In this document: positions 57,075-64,000 of the stretch, in pieces
Layout of the letters: every line of letters begins with the position of its first letter
Numbering within the stretch: the stretch's first letter is position 1
Source of the DNA: Amycolatopsis sacchari
Lineage (GTDB): Bacteria > Actinomycetota > Actinomycetes > Mycobacteriales > Pseudonocardiaceae
Length of the DNA: 64,000 bases
Direction: 5' to 3'
Assembly (NCBI RefSeq): GCF_900114035.1
Contig: NZ_FORP01000009.1
Coordinates: forward strand, 1 to 64,000
The notes under the pieces: model-generated
The model's input: the letters and a program-made list of their open reading frames with translations, nothing else
The model's database searches: none
Told to the model about the DNA's origin: nothing
Position numbers and translations under genes: made by a program

Positions 57075-58549
57075 ACCTGCGCCGGTTGCTGGCCGTACCG
57101 GAGTGGGCCGGGTCCGTCCGCGTGCTCGCGGGCGTGACCGGGCTCGACCGTCCACTGCGGACAGTCGTCGCGACGCTGACCCCAGCCCACGAACCCGCAC
57201 GCGACGAACTGGTGGTCGTCGTCGCACCCGTGTCCCCGGCGGACTGGCGGCTCGACGCGCTGGTGCGGCACAGCGCCGACGCCGGGAGCACCGGGATCCT
57301 GCTGCCCGCACTGGAACCGCTGTCCGGCACCCGGCTGCTCGCGGACCGGCTCGGCATCCCCCTGCTGACCAGCACAGCCGATCCGCTGGAGCTGCTCGTC
57401 ACCGCGCGGCTGCACCTCGCCGCCCCCGACCTCGACCGGGCGGAGCTGGTGATGGCCGCCCACCGCGCGCTCGACGACCGGCCCCGCTCGCCCGAGGAGG
57501 TGGTCACGTTGCTCGGCGAACTGCTGCGATCCCCCGTCGCGCTGCTCGACGACCGCGGCCAGCCGCTCGCCGGAGAACTCGCCGAAGCCGGGCTCGTGCG
57601 CGTGGAAGAGCCTGTGGCACAACGGATCAGCGTCGACGATGGCGTGCTGCTCGCCCATCCCGCGCGCGGCCTGTGGGTCGCCACCGTGCTGCGCGGCACC
57701 GCGGCGGCGCGGGCCGACGTGGTGCCGCCCGCGCTCGCCGTCGCCGCGTCGGCGGTGCAACGGTGGTTGCTGGCGAACAGGCTGGAGCTGGAACGCGACG
57801 CGCGCTCGCGCTCCGCCCTGCTCGGTGACCTCCTGCGGCTCGACGACGAGCCCAGCGCGGACCTCCGCCGTCGCGTCGCCGACGCCGGCTGGCGGCTGGG
57901 CGGCTGGCACATCGGGTTCCGCCTCGGTGTGTCGTCCACTGTGGACGTGGTGGCGCGGACGCGGGAGGTGGTGCGGGCGCTGGGCGCCGACGACACCGTG
58001 GTCGTCGAGCACGGCGAGGGCTGGACGGGCTGGCTGACGCTGGACGCCGAGCCGACAGCCGCCCGGGTCCGCAGGCTCGCCGCCCGGCTGCGGGCCGCGC
58101 ACAAGGTGCTCGGCCGGACGCTGGACACGCACATGGGCGTCGGCCGTCCGCACCCCCGCCCCGAGGGCCTGGCGACGACCGTCGCGGAGGCCACCGACGC
58201 CGCCCGGCTGGCCGCGACCAGGCCGGAGACCGGGCACTTCCTGCACGTCGACCAGCTGGGCCTGGCGCAGCTGCTGCTGGAGTGGACGCGCACCGACACG
58301 TTCGAACCGGCGGCCCGCGCGCTGCTGGCCCCGCTGCGGCAGGTGCCCGGCGACCTCGTCCGCACGCTCGCCGCCTACCTGGACGCGGAGTCCTCGCTGG
58401 CCGAGACCGCCGCCGTGCTGGGGGTGCACCGCAACACCGTCGCGGCCCGCATCGCCCGCGTCGAACAACTGCTGGGCGTGGACCTGCGCCGCCGCGACGA
58501 GCGCCTCGCACTGCACCTGGCCTGCCGCACCGTGACACTGGGAGATTGA
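57071..58549 (+). CDS. PucR family transcriptional regulator
   Basis: 492 residues: an N-terminal PucR-type sensor domain (LRRLLAVPEWAGSVRVLAG, DELVVVVAP), a central GGDEF-like/linker region, and the C-terminal PucR HTH (TLAAYLDAESSLAETAAVLGVHRNTVAARIARVEQLLG). Founder PucR of Bacillus activates purine and allantoin catabolic genes, matching a cluster with an NCS1 permease and ring-opening HyuA. GTG 57071 overlaps the DUF917 copy 3 stop. It is the prime candidate regulator of the whole 48.7-58.5 kb cluster. The ligand is unknown, probably the cyclic amide or its breakdown product. Confidence 0.9.
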   Translation: MNLRRLLAVPEWAGSVRVLAGVTGLDRPLRTVVATLTPAHEPARDELVVVVAPVSPADWRLDALVRHSADAGSTGILLPALEPLSGTRLLADRLGIPLLTSTADPLELLVTARLHLAAPDLDRAELVMAAHRALDDRPRSPEEVVTLLGELLRSPVALLDDRGQPLAGELAEAGLVRVEEPVAQRISVDDGVLLAHPARGLWVATVLRGTAAARADVVPPALAVAASAVQRWLLANRLELERDARSRSALLGDLLRLDDEPSADLRRRVADAGWRLGGWHIGFRLGVSSTVDVVARTREVVRALGADDTVVVEHGEGWTGWLTLDAEPTAARVRRLAARLRAAHKVLGRTLDTHMGVGRPHPRPEGLATTVAEATDAARLAATRPETGHFLHVDQLGLAQLLLEWTRTDTFEPAARALLAPLRQVPGDLVRTLAAYLDAESSLAETAAVLGVHRNTVAARIARVEQLLGVDLRRRDERLALHLACRTVTLGD

Positions 58550-58550
58550 C

Positions 58551-59255
58551 GTGACCGACGACCTCTTCGCGCACCCCCGGCTCGCCGCGCTCTACGACGT
58601 GCTGGAGGGCGAACGCGACGACCTCGACGCGTACCTGGCCATGGCGGAGGAGTTCGGCGCGCGGCGCGTGCTCGACATCGGTTGCGGCACAGGCACTTTC
58701 GCGTTGCTGCTCGCCGCTCGCGGTATCGAGGTCACGGGCGTCGAACCGGCACTCGCCTCACTGGACGTCGCACGCGCGAAGGCCGGCGCGGAGCGCGTCC
58801 GCTGGCTGCACGGGGACGCGACCTCCTTGCCACCGATGGAAGTCGACCTCGCCACGATGACCGCGAACGTGGCGCAGGCGATCGTCGACCCCGGCGACTG
58901 GGCGGGCACGCTCGACGGCGCGCGGGAGGCGTTGCGGCCCGGCGGGCATCTGGTGTTCGAGACGCGTGACCCGGCGTACCGCGCGTGGGAGGGCTGGAAC
59001 CGGTCGGCGTCGCACAGCGTGCGGGACGGCGTGGAGAGCTGGGTGGACGTCCTCGACGTGAGCCTGCCGCTCGTGACGTTCCGGTGGACGTACGTTTTCC
59101 CCGACGGTGAGACGCTCACGTCGGACTCGACGCTGCGGTTCCGCGAGCGGGAGGAGGTCGAGGCCGACCTGCGCGCACACGGCTACACGGTCGAGGACGT
59201 GCGCGACGCACCGGACCGGCCCGGGCGGGAGTTCGTGTTCGTCGCCGTCAGGTGA
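58551..59255 (+). CDS. Class I SAM-dependent methyltransferase
   Basis: 234 residues with the Rossmann methyltransferase motifs: RRVLDIGCGTGTFALLLAARG (motif I), VTGVEPA acidic end of strand 2, LHGDATSLPP, VDLATMTANVAQAI (motif IV region) and ALRPGGHLVFETRDP. Methyl acceptor unknown; the small size and lack of extra domains are typical of unassigned Methyltransf_25 proteins. It begins one base after the PucR stop and is probably cotranscribed; the 3' end overlaps the convergent MarR gene by 8 bp. Confidence 0.87.
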   Translation: MTDDLFAHPRLAALYDVLEGERDDLDAYLAMAEEFGARRVLDIGCGTGTFALLLAARGIEVTGVEPALASLDVARAKAGAERVRWLHGDATSLPPMEVDLATMTANVAQAIVDPGDWAGTLDGAREALRPGGHLVFETRDPAYRAWEGWNRSASHSVRDGVESWVDVLDVSLPLVTFRWTYVFPDGETLTSDSTLRFREREEVEADLRAHGYTVEDVRDAPDRPGREFVFVAVR

Positions 59256-59652
59256 GCCGGTCGAGGATGCGGTCCAGTGCCGCGAGGTCCTCCGGCGGCA
59301 ACGCCAGCAGCGACTCCGGCGGCTCCGACAGGATCCGGTTCGCGGTCTCGGCCGCCGCGCGGCCCGCGGCCGTCGGCGTGACGATCTTCGAGCGGCGGTC
59401 CTCCGGGCGCACCGTGCGCTCGACGAGGCCCCGCTGTTCGAGGTCGTCCACCAGCACTGTCGCGTATGGACGGTCGATGAGCAGTTCCTCGGCCAGCTCG
59501 CGCAAGGTCATCGGCCGCGCCGCCAGCCTGCGCAACGCCTTGGTCTTGACGAAGCTCAGGCCCAGCTCGTCGACGACCCGCTTGCGGCGGTCGTGCCGGA
59601 CGGCGACCAGGTCCCACAACCGCTCCCACACCCGCACGGCGTCTTCGCTCAC
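59248..59652 (-). CDS. MarR family transcriptional regulator
   Basis: 134 residues with the winged-helix core: LGLSFVKTKALRRLAARPMTLRELAEELLIDRPYATVLVDDLEQRGLVERTVRPEDRRSKIV, where the wing DxRS(K) element is plain, and a C-terminal dimer helix (LPPEDLAALDRILDRL). GTG 59652 overlaps the stop of the DHA2 transporter gene (GTGA), so regulator and pump are made from one mRNA. The natural operator is the 8-bp-armed inverted repeat at 61085-61119 ahead of that mRNA. It probably represses the pump until a toxic ligand binds (inference). Confidence 0.9.
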   Translation of the reverse strand: MSEDAVRVWERLWDLVAVRHDRRKRVVDELGLSFVKTKALRRLAARPMTLRELAEELLIDRPYATVLVDDLEQRGLVERTVRPEDRRSKIVTPTAAGRAAAETANRILSEPPESLLALPPEDLAALDRILDRLT

Positions 59653-61070
59653 GCGGCGACCCTCTCCTCTTCGACGAACCGCTGGGCCGTACCCCGTGCC
59701 CACGCCCCGGTCGTGACGAACCCGAGCACGAGCACCGCCAGCCCGCACGCGGCCATGATCTCCCACGCGGGCAGGCTCGCGGGCACGAACCCGGTCTCGA
59801 TCGGCCCGCGCACCCGCGAGGTCACCACCGCGCCGAGCACCGCGACCCCGAGCGCCCCGCCGACCACGCGGCTGGTGGACGCGACCGCGGCCGCGACCCC
59901 GGCCTGCTCACGCGGCATCCCCGAGACCGCGGTGTTGGTGATGGGCGGGTTGACCATGCCGAACCCGATCCCGAACACCAGGTACGTCACCACGAGCAAC
60001 CACAGCGGCGAGTGCGCGCCCTGCGTCGTGAGCAGCAGACCGGCCGCGGCGATGCCCACCCCGCCGACCACGAGCGGGAGGCGGGCACCCCAGCTCGCCA
60101 CGATCCGCCCCGACACCGGCGACAACGCGAAGATCATCGCCGCCATCGGCAGGGTCAGCAGGCCCGCGTGCAGCGGCGAGTACCCCCGCACGTTCTGCAG
60201 GTAGATCGCGTTCAGGAAGAGGAAACCGCCGAGGCAGGCGAAGGCGCACATGGCGATGAGGGTCGCCCCCGAGAACGGCGCGCTGGTGAAGAACCGCGGG
60301 TCGATCAGCGGTTCCGCACGGCGCTTCTCGTACGGCACGAGGCACAGCACGGCCGCGACGGCGAGCGCGAAGCAGCCGATGGTCTGCGGCGAGCCCCAGC
60401 CCGCGTGCGGGGCCTCGATGATGGCGTAGGTCAGACCGCCCAGCGCCAGCACGACCAGCAGCTGCCCCACCGGGTCCACCCGGCGGGCCCGCGCCGCCCG
60501 CGACTCCGGCACGAACACCGCGGCCAGCACGAACGCGGCCACACCGATGGGGACGTTGATCCAGAAGATCGAGCGCCAGCCGATCGCGTCCACGAGCGCC
60601 CCGCCGATCACCGGGCCGAGCGCCATGCTGATGCCGAACACCCCGCCCCACACGCCGATCGCCCGCGCCCGCTCCCGCGGGTCGGTGAAGGTGTTCGTGA
60701 CGATCGACATGGCGACCGGGTTGAGCATCGAGCCGCCCACCGCCTGCACCATCCGGAACACGATGAGGAGCCCGACGTTCGGGGCGAGGCTGCACAGCAG
60801 CGAGCCGATCGTGAACACGGCGAGCCCGGTCTGGAAGGTGCGCCGCCGCCCCAGCCGGTCAGCGGTGGAACCGGAGAGCATCAGCAGGCTCGCCAGTACC
60901 AGCGAATACGCGTCCACGGTCCACTGCAGGCTCGACACCCCCGCGGCGAACTCACGCTGGATCGAGGGCAGCGCGAGGTTGACGATCGTGTTGTCCATCG
61001 ACACGACGAACAGGCTCAGACAGCAGATGGCGAGGACCAGCATGCGACGGCGGTAGGTCAGCTCCGGCAA
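59649..61070 (-). CDS. DHA2 family MFS multidrug efflux transporter (EmrB/QacA type)
   Basis: 473 residues with about 14 hydrophobic segments. Signatures are MDNTIVNLALPSIQREF in TM1 (DHA2 motif D1), SGSTADRLGRRRTF (motif A), FRMVQAVGGSMLNPVAM (motif B) and GGVFGISMALGPVIGG (motif C). It exports hydrophobic compounds using the proton gradient. TTG 61070 is preferred because AGGAG sits six bases upstream; TTG 61076 overlaps that site. First gene of a two-gene operon with marR downstream, under the operator described at 61085-61119. Confidence 0.9.
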   Translation of the reverse strand: MPELTYRRRMLVLAICCLSLFVVSMDNTIVNLALPSIQREFAAGVSSLQWTVDAYSLVLASLLMLSGSTADRLGRRRTFQTGLAVFTIGSLLCSLAPNVGLLIVFRMVQAVGGSMLNPVAMSIVTNTFTDPRERARAIGVWGGVFGISMALGPVIGGALVDAIGWRSIFWINVPIGVAAFVLAAVFVPESRAARARRVDPVGQLLVVLALGGLTYAIIEAPHAGWGSPQTIGCFALAVAAVLCLVPYEKRRAEPLIDPRFFTSAPFSGATLIAMCAFACLGGFLFLNAIYLQNVRGYSPLHAGLLTLPMAAMIFALSPVSGRIVASWGARLPLVVGGVGIAAAGLLLTTQGAHSPLWLLVVTYLVFGIGFGMVNPPITNTAVSGMPREQAGVAAAVASTSRVVGGALGVAVLGAVVTSRVRGPIETGFVPASLPAWEIMAACGLAVLVLGFVTTGAWARGTAQRFVEEERVAA

Positions 61071-61084
61071 GAGCAACTCCTGAT

Positions 61085-61119
61085 AGTTGTACGTCTATAA
61101 CAGTTAGTACTGTACAACT
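61085..61119 (-). promoter_or_regulatory. Candidate MarR operator/promoter of the DHA2-marR operon
   Basis: AGTTGTAC (61085-61092) and GTACAACT (61112-61119) form perfect 8-bp inverted arms. Inside, GTT-N10-AAC occurs twice, at 61086-61101 and 61103-61118, suggesting two adjacent dimer sites. On the minus strand TATAGA (61099-61094) is a plausible -10, so a bound repressor would block polymerase. The AT-rich block stands out from its surroundings. Confidence 0.6.
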
Positions 61120-61191
61120 TTTCACCCTGGACAGCCATTCATCCAATGATTTAACGTTTCCTGAGGCTGCTTCGACGGAGAGGATCAGGTC

Positions 61192-62916
61192 GTGACGGGT
61201 GAGAGGCGCAGTGCCGCGTGGTTCGGAGCGACCGGCAGGGCCGGCATGATCTACCGCTCCTGGATGCGCAACCAGGGGTTCGGGCCCGACGTGTTCGACG
61301 GGCGGCCGGTCATCGGCATCGCGACGAGCGCGTCCGAGCTGGCGCCGTGCAACGCCCACCTGCACCGCGTCGCCGAGGCGGTCAAACGCGGCGTGTGGCA
61401 GGCCGGCGGGTTCCCGCTGGAGTTCCCGACGATGGCCACCGGCGAGACGCTCATGCGCCCCACCGCCATGCTGTACCGCAACCTCATGGCGATGGAGGTC
61501 GAGGAGCTGATCCGCGCCAACCCGCTCGACGGCGTGGTCCTGCTCTCCGGCTGCGACAAGACCACCCCGGCGATGCTGATGGCCGCGGCGAGCGTCGACC
61601 TGCCCGCCGTGATGGTCACCGGCGGCCCGATGCTCAACGGCAAGTACCGCGGCACCGACGTGGGCTCCGGCACCCACGTGTGGAAGTTCGAGGAGGAGCT
61701 CAAGGCCGGGCGCATGTCGCAGGAGGAGTGCTTCTTCGCGGAGGGCTGCATGGCCCGCTCCAACGGGCACTGCATGACGATGGGCACCGCCTCCACCATG
61801 GCGTGCATGGCCGAGGCGCTCGGCATGCAGCTGCCCGGCTCGGCGACGTGGCCCGCGGTGGACGCGCGCCGCTTCGAGATCGCCCAGAGCGCGGGGCAGC
61901 GCATCGTGGCGATGGTCGAGGAGGACCTGCGCCCGTCGAAGATCCTCACGCGCGAGGCCTTCGAGAACGCGATCCGCGTCAACGCCGCGATCGGCGGCTC
62001 CACCAACGCGCTCGTCCACCTGCTCGCGATCGCCGGCCGCGCCGAGGTGCCGCTGAAGCTCGAGGACTTCGACGCGCTCGCCCGCGCCGTGCCGACGCTG
62101 GTGAACCTCATGCCGTCGGGCAAGTTCCTGATGGAGGACTTCTGCTACGCGGGCGGGCTGCCCGTGGTGCTCAAGGAGCTGCTGGACCACGACCTGCTGC
62201 ACGCCGGCAGCATCACCGTCACCGGCAAGAGCGTCGCCGACAACGTCGCCGGCGCGGAGAACTACGGCCCCGAGGTGATCACCAGCGTCGCCGAGCCGTT
62301 CCAGGCCCCGGGCACCGGAACCGCGGTGCTGCACGGGAACCTGGCCCCGAACGGGGCGGTGATCAAGCAGTCCGCCGCGTCACCGCACCTGCTCACCCAC
62401 ACCGGTCCGGCGCTCGCGTTCGACACCGTCGAGGACTACCACGCCGTCGCCGACGACCCCGACCTCGACGTCACCCCCGACACGATCCTGGTGATCCGCG
62501 GGGCCGGCCCGAAGGGCTACCCCGGCATGCCGGAAGTGTCCAATGTGGCCTTGCCCGCGAAGCTGCTCAAGGCCGGGATCACGGACATGGTCCGCATCTG
62601 CGACGGGCGGATGAGCGGCACCGGCTACGGCACGGTCGTCCTGCACGTCGCACCGGAATCCGCCGTCGGCGGCCCGCTCGCGCTCGTGCGCAGCGGCGAC
62701 CGGATCACCCTCGACGTGCCGAACCGGTCGCTGACGCTGCACGTGGACGACGAGGAGCTGGCCGCCCGGCGCGCCGCGTGGCAGCCGCCGGAATCCACCA
62801 TCACCAGCGGGTACGCCTGGCTGTACACGCAGCACGTCGGGCAGGCCGACACGGGCGCGGACTTCGACTTCCTGCGCGGGCGGCGCGGCCACACCGTGCC
62901 CCGCGACTCGCACTGA
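61192..62916 (+). CDS. IlvD/Edd family dehydratase (probable sugar-acid dehydratase)
   Basis: 574 residues. Iron-sulphur ligands are visible as the Cys in SELAPCNAHL, in LLSGCDKTTPA and in SNGHCMTMGTASTM, the three-Cys set of [2Fe-2S] sugar-acid dehydratases and dihydroxy-acid dehydratases; AAIGGSTNALVHL and DGRMSGTGYGTVVLHV are family blocks. Members convert 2,3-dihydroxy acids or aldonates such as L-arabonate and D-xylonate to 2-keto acids. Lack of ilv neighbours and the TGYG rather than SGAS-type C-terminal motif favour a sugar-acid substrate (inference). GTG 61192 follows GGAGAGGATCAGG. It is divergent from the DHA2 pump gene and convergent on the F420 oxidoreductase gene. Confidence 0.86.
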   Translation: MTGERRSAAWFGATGRAGMIYRSWMRNQGFGPDVFDGRPVIGIATSASELAPCNAHLHRVAEAVKRGVWQAGGFPLEFPTMATGETLMRPTAMLYRNLMAMEVEELIRANPLDGVVLLSGCDKTTPAMLMAAASVDLPAVMVTGGPMLNGKYRGTDVGSGTHVWKFEEELKAGRMSQEECFFAEGCMARSNGHCMTMGTASTMACMAEALGMQLPGSATWPAVDARRFEIAQSAGQRIVAMVEEDLRPSKILTREAFENAIRVNAAIGGSTNALVHLLAIAGRAEVPLKLEDFDALARAVPTLVNLMPSGKFLMEDFCYAGGLPVVLKELLDHDLLHAGSITVTGKSVADNVAGAENYGPEVITSVAEPFQAPGTGTAVLHGNLAPNGAVIKQSAASPHLLTHTGPALAFDTVEDYHAVADDPDLDVTPDTILVIRGAGPKGYPGMPEVSNVALPAKLLKAGITDMVRICDGRMSGTGYGTVVLHVAPESAVGGPLALVRSGDRITLDVPNRSLTLHVDDEELAARRAAWQPPESTITSGYAWLYTQHVGQADTGADFDFLRGRRGHTVPRDSH

Positions 62917-62918
62917 GG

Positions 62919-63869
62919 TCAGGAGAACCGCGGCAGCACCTCGTCCGACCACGCGCGGAAGAACTTGTCGTGGTCGGCACCGATCTGCTGCACGTACACC
63001 TCGTCGAACCCGGCCTGCTCGAACTCGCGGATCTTGTCCACGTAGACCCCGGCGTCCGGGCCGCACGGGATCTGCTGCGCGACCGCGTCCTCGGTGACGA
63101 GCGAGGACGCGGCCGCGAACTCGCTCGGGATCGGCAGGTTCCGGCCCAGGTTGCCGGGCAGCACGTCGCTGGGCCACTTGCGGTGCGCGGTCTTGCGCGC
63201 CTCCGCTTCCGACTCGCCCCAGCACACCTTGAACCCGCCCTGGACCGGCCCGCGGCCACCCTCGTCCCGGTACCGGCGCACGAGGTCCGCGTCGGGCATC
63301 ACGGTGCACAGCCCGTCGGCGGTCTTCGCGGCGTGCCGCACCGCCTTCGGTCCGAACGCGGACACGTAGATCTTCACCGGTTCCTCGGGCAGCGTGTAGA
63401 TCCGCGCCTGCTCGACCGTGTAGTGCTTGCCGCGGTGCGTCGTCAGCTTGCCGGTGTGCAGCTCGCGGATGACCTCGATCGCCTCGTCGAGCATCTCCAG
63501 CCGCTCGTCCGGCGCCGGCCAGCGGTCGCCCAGCACGTGCTCGTTGAGCGCCTCGCCGCTGCCCACGCCGAGCGTGAACCCGCCGCGGCACTGCACGGCG
63601 GCGGTGGCCGCGGCCTGCGCGACGATCGCCGGGTGGATGCGGATCGTCGGGCACGTCACCGCCGTCGTGATCGGCAGCGACGTCACCTGCGACAACGCGC
63701 CGATGACCGACCACACGAACGGGCTCTGCCCCTGCTCGTCCAGCCACGGGTGGAAGTGGTCGGAGATCCACAACCGCTCGAACCCGGCCTCCTCGGCCAT
63801 TCTCGCCTGCTCGACGAGCTCCCGCGGACCGAACTCCTCACACGAAAGGAAGTAGCCGATGCTCACCAT
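62919..63869 (-). CDS. F420-dependent LLM-class oxidoreductase (FGD-like group)
   Basis: 316-residue luciferase-like TIM barrel: IGYFLSCEEFGPRELVEQARMAEEAGFERLWISDHFHPW, FVWSVIGALSQVT, VTCPTIRIHPAIVAQAAAT and FTLGVGSGEALNEHVLGDRWP, the pattern of the F420-dependent glucose-6-phosphate dehydrogenase-like group. It should transfer hydride between coenzyme F420 and an unidentified substrate. Start ATG 63869 lies immediately after a 23-bp hairpin, with no Shine-Dalgarno sequence visible. Convergent with the dehydratase gene (2 bp gap); upstream on the same strand is a STAS-protein gene. Confidence 0.88.
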   Translation of the reverse strand: MVSIGYFLSCEEFGPRELVEQARMAEEAGFERLWISDHFHPWLDEQGQSPFVWSVIGALSQVTSLPITTAVTCPTIRIHPAIVAQAAATAAVQCRGGFTLGVGSGEALNEHVLGDRWPAPDERLEMLDEAIEVIRELHTGKLTTHRGKHYTVEQARIYTLPEEPVKIYVSAFGPKAVRHAAKTADGLCTVMPDADLVRRYRDEGGRGPVQGGFKVCWGESEAEARKTAHRKWPSDVLPGNLGRNLPIPSEFAAASSLVTEDAVAQQIPCGPDAGVYVDKIREFEQAGFDEVYVQQIGADHDKFFRAWSDEVLPRFS

Positions 63870-63892
63870 GTGGTGCGGCTACCCCGCACCAC
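63870..63892. terminator. 9-bp hairpin after the STAS gene, abutting the LLM gene start
   Basis: GTGGTGCGG (63870-63878) and CCGCACCAC (63884-63892) pair perfectly around a 5-base loop. It begins six bases after the STAS stop (minus strand) and ends next to the ATG of the oxidoreductase. Either a terminator without a U tract or a structure masking the downstream start. Confidence 0.5.
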
Positions 63893-63897
63893 GCGCG

Positions 63898-64000
63898 TCA
63901 ACCGCGGTCGCGCTCCGAAAGCACGCGCGCGACCGGTTCGAGGCCGGACATCTCCACCACGCGGCGGACCGCGGAACTCGGCGGCACCACCAGGTCGAGC
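63898..64000 (-). CDS. STAS-domain anti-sigma factor antagonist-like protein, C-terminal part
   Basis: Incomplete at the window edge: about 33 residues ending in a TGA at 63898-63900. The visible sequence LDLVVPPSSAVRRVVEMSG followed by LEPVARVLSERDRG resembles the last strand and helix of actinobacterial STAS (SpoIIAA-like) proteins, whose C-termini read VPPSS.VRRVLE.SGL. These are substrates of anti-sigma kinases in stress-sigma-factor control. The phosphorylatable Ser lies outside the window, so status is unknown. Confidence 0.55.
   Translation of the reverse strand, partial: LDLVVPPSSAVRRVVEMSGLEPVARVLSERDRG

Noticed and set aside
54455-58516. 1353-codon minus-strand frame covering the S9 peptidase and antisense of DUF917/PucR
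   Set aside because: Only 54455-55987 matches a peptidase; upstream sequence is the mirror of plus-strand genes with clear motifs.

Overview
The window is high-GC DNA with dense, overlapping operons (ATGA/GTGA junctions), frequent GTG/TTG starts and several apparently leaderless genes. It also carries F420-dependent, GlgE-pathway and PknB-like kinase genes. This points to an actinomycete, most likely a Pseudonocardiaceae member such as Amycolatopsis (inference; no rRNA or housekeeping marker is present to settle the genus).

Layout. (1) 1-2.7 kb: the 3' end of a transposase, then a compositionally AT-richer module of a Rieske protein, a phthalate-dioxygenase-type reductase and an amidohydrolase. 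(2) 3.2-5.4 kb: an MFS exporter divergent from NAD kinase. (3) 5.4-14.8 kb: a GH13 amylase divergent from malQ-glgX-treY-treZ. (4) 14.8-17.1 kb: a TetR regulator with a DszC-like two-component flavin monooxygenase. (5) 17.3-27.0 kb: second glgX, glgE, treS, maltokinase and glgB, the complete GlgE route from trehalose to alpha-glucan. Just after glgB lies an array built from reiterated copies of the glgB 3' end. (6) 27.6-29.0 kb: a transmembrane Ser/Thr kinase with an extracellular CBM2 domain. (7) 29.7-38.5 kb: an extended Nit1C / MSMEG_0565-0572-type nitrilase cluster: glycosyltransferase, two nitrilases (one with its catalytic Cys and Glu both replaced by Asp), a GNAT-AIR-synthase fusion, a radical SAM protein, an Sll0783-family protein, an amidohydrolase and a flavoprotein. 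A G-rich and degenerate-repeat spacer interrupts it. (8) 38.6-42.2 kb: a hydroxyquinol (resorcinol-type) pathway with a maleylacetate reductase/hydroxyquinol dioxygenase fusion. (9) 42.3-48.7 kb: a secreted GH92 alpha-mannosidase, AraC and GlxA-type regulators and a cysteine-desulfurase-like protein. (10) 48.8-58.5 kb: a hydantoin-type catabolic cluster: permease, short HyuA, three DUF917 paralogues, an atypical SDR, an S9 peptidase and a PucR regulator. (11) 58.6-64.0 kb: a methyltransferase, a MarR/DHA2-MFS pair with a clear operator, an IlvD/Edd dehydratase, an F420 (LLM) oxidoreductase and the end of a STAS protein.

How the genes work together. Glycogen is debranched by GlgX, converted to trehalose by TreY/TreZ, then to maltose by TreS, phosphorylated by Mak, polymerised by GlgE and branched by GlgB, so sections 3 and 5 form a storage-glucan/trehalose cycle. 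No glgA or glgC is seen here. Sections 7, 8 and 10 are accessory nitrogen/aromatic/cyclic-amide catabolic modules and hold the least-described biology: the paired active and degenerate nitrilases, and the HyuA-DUF917x3-PucR cluster.
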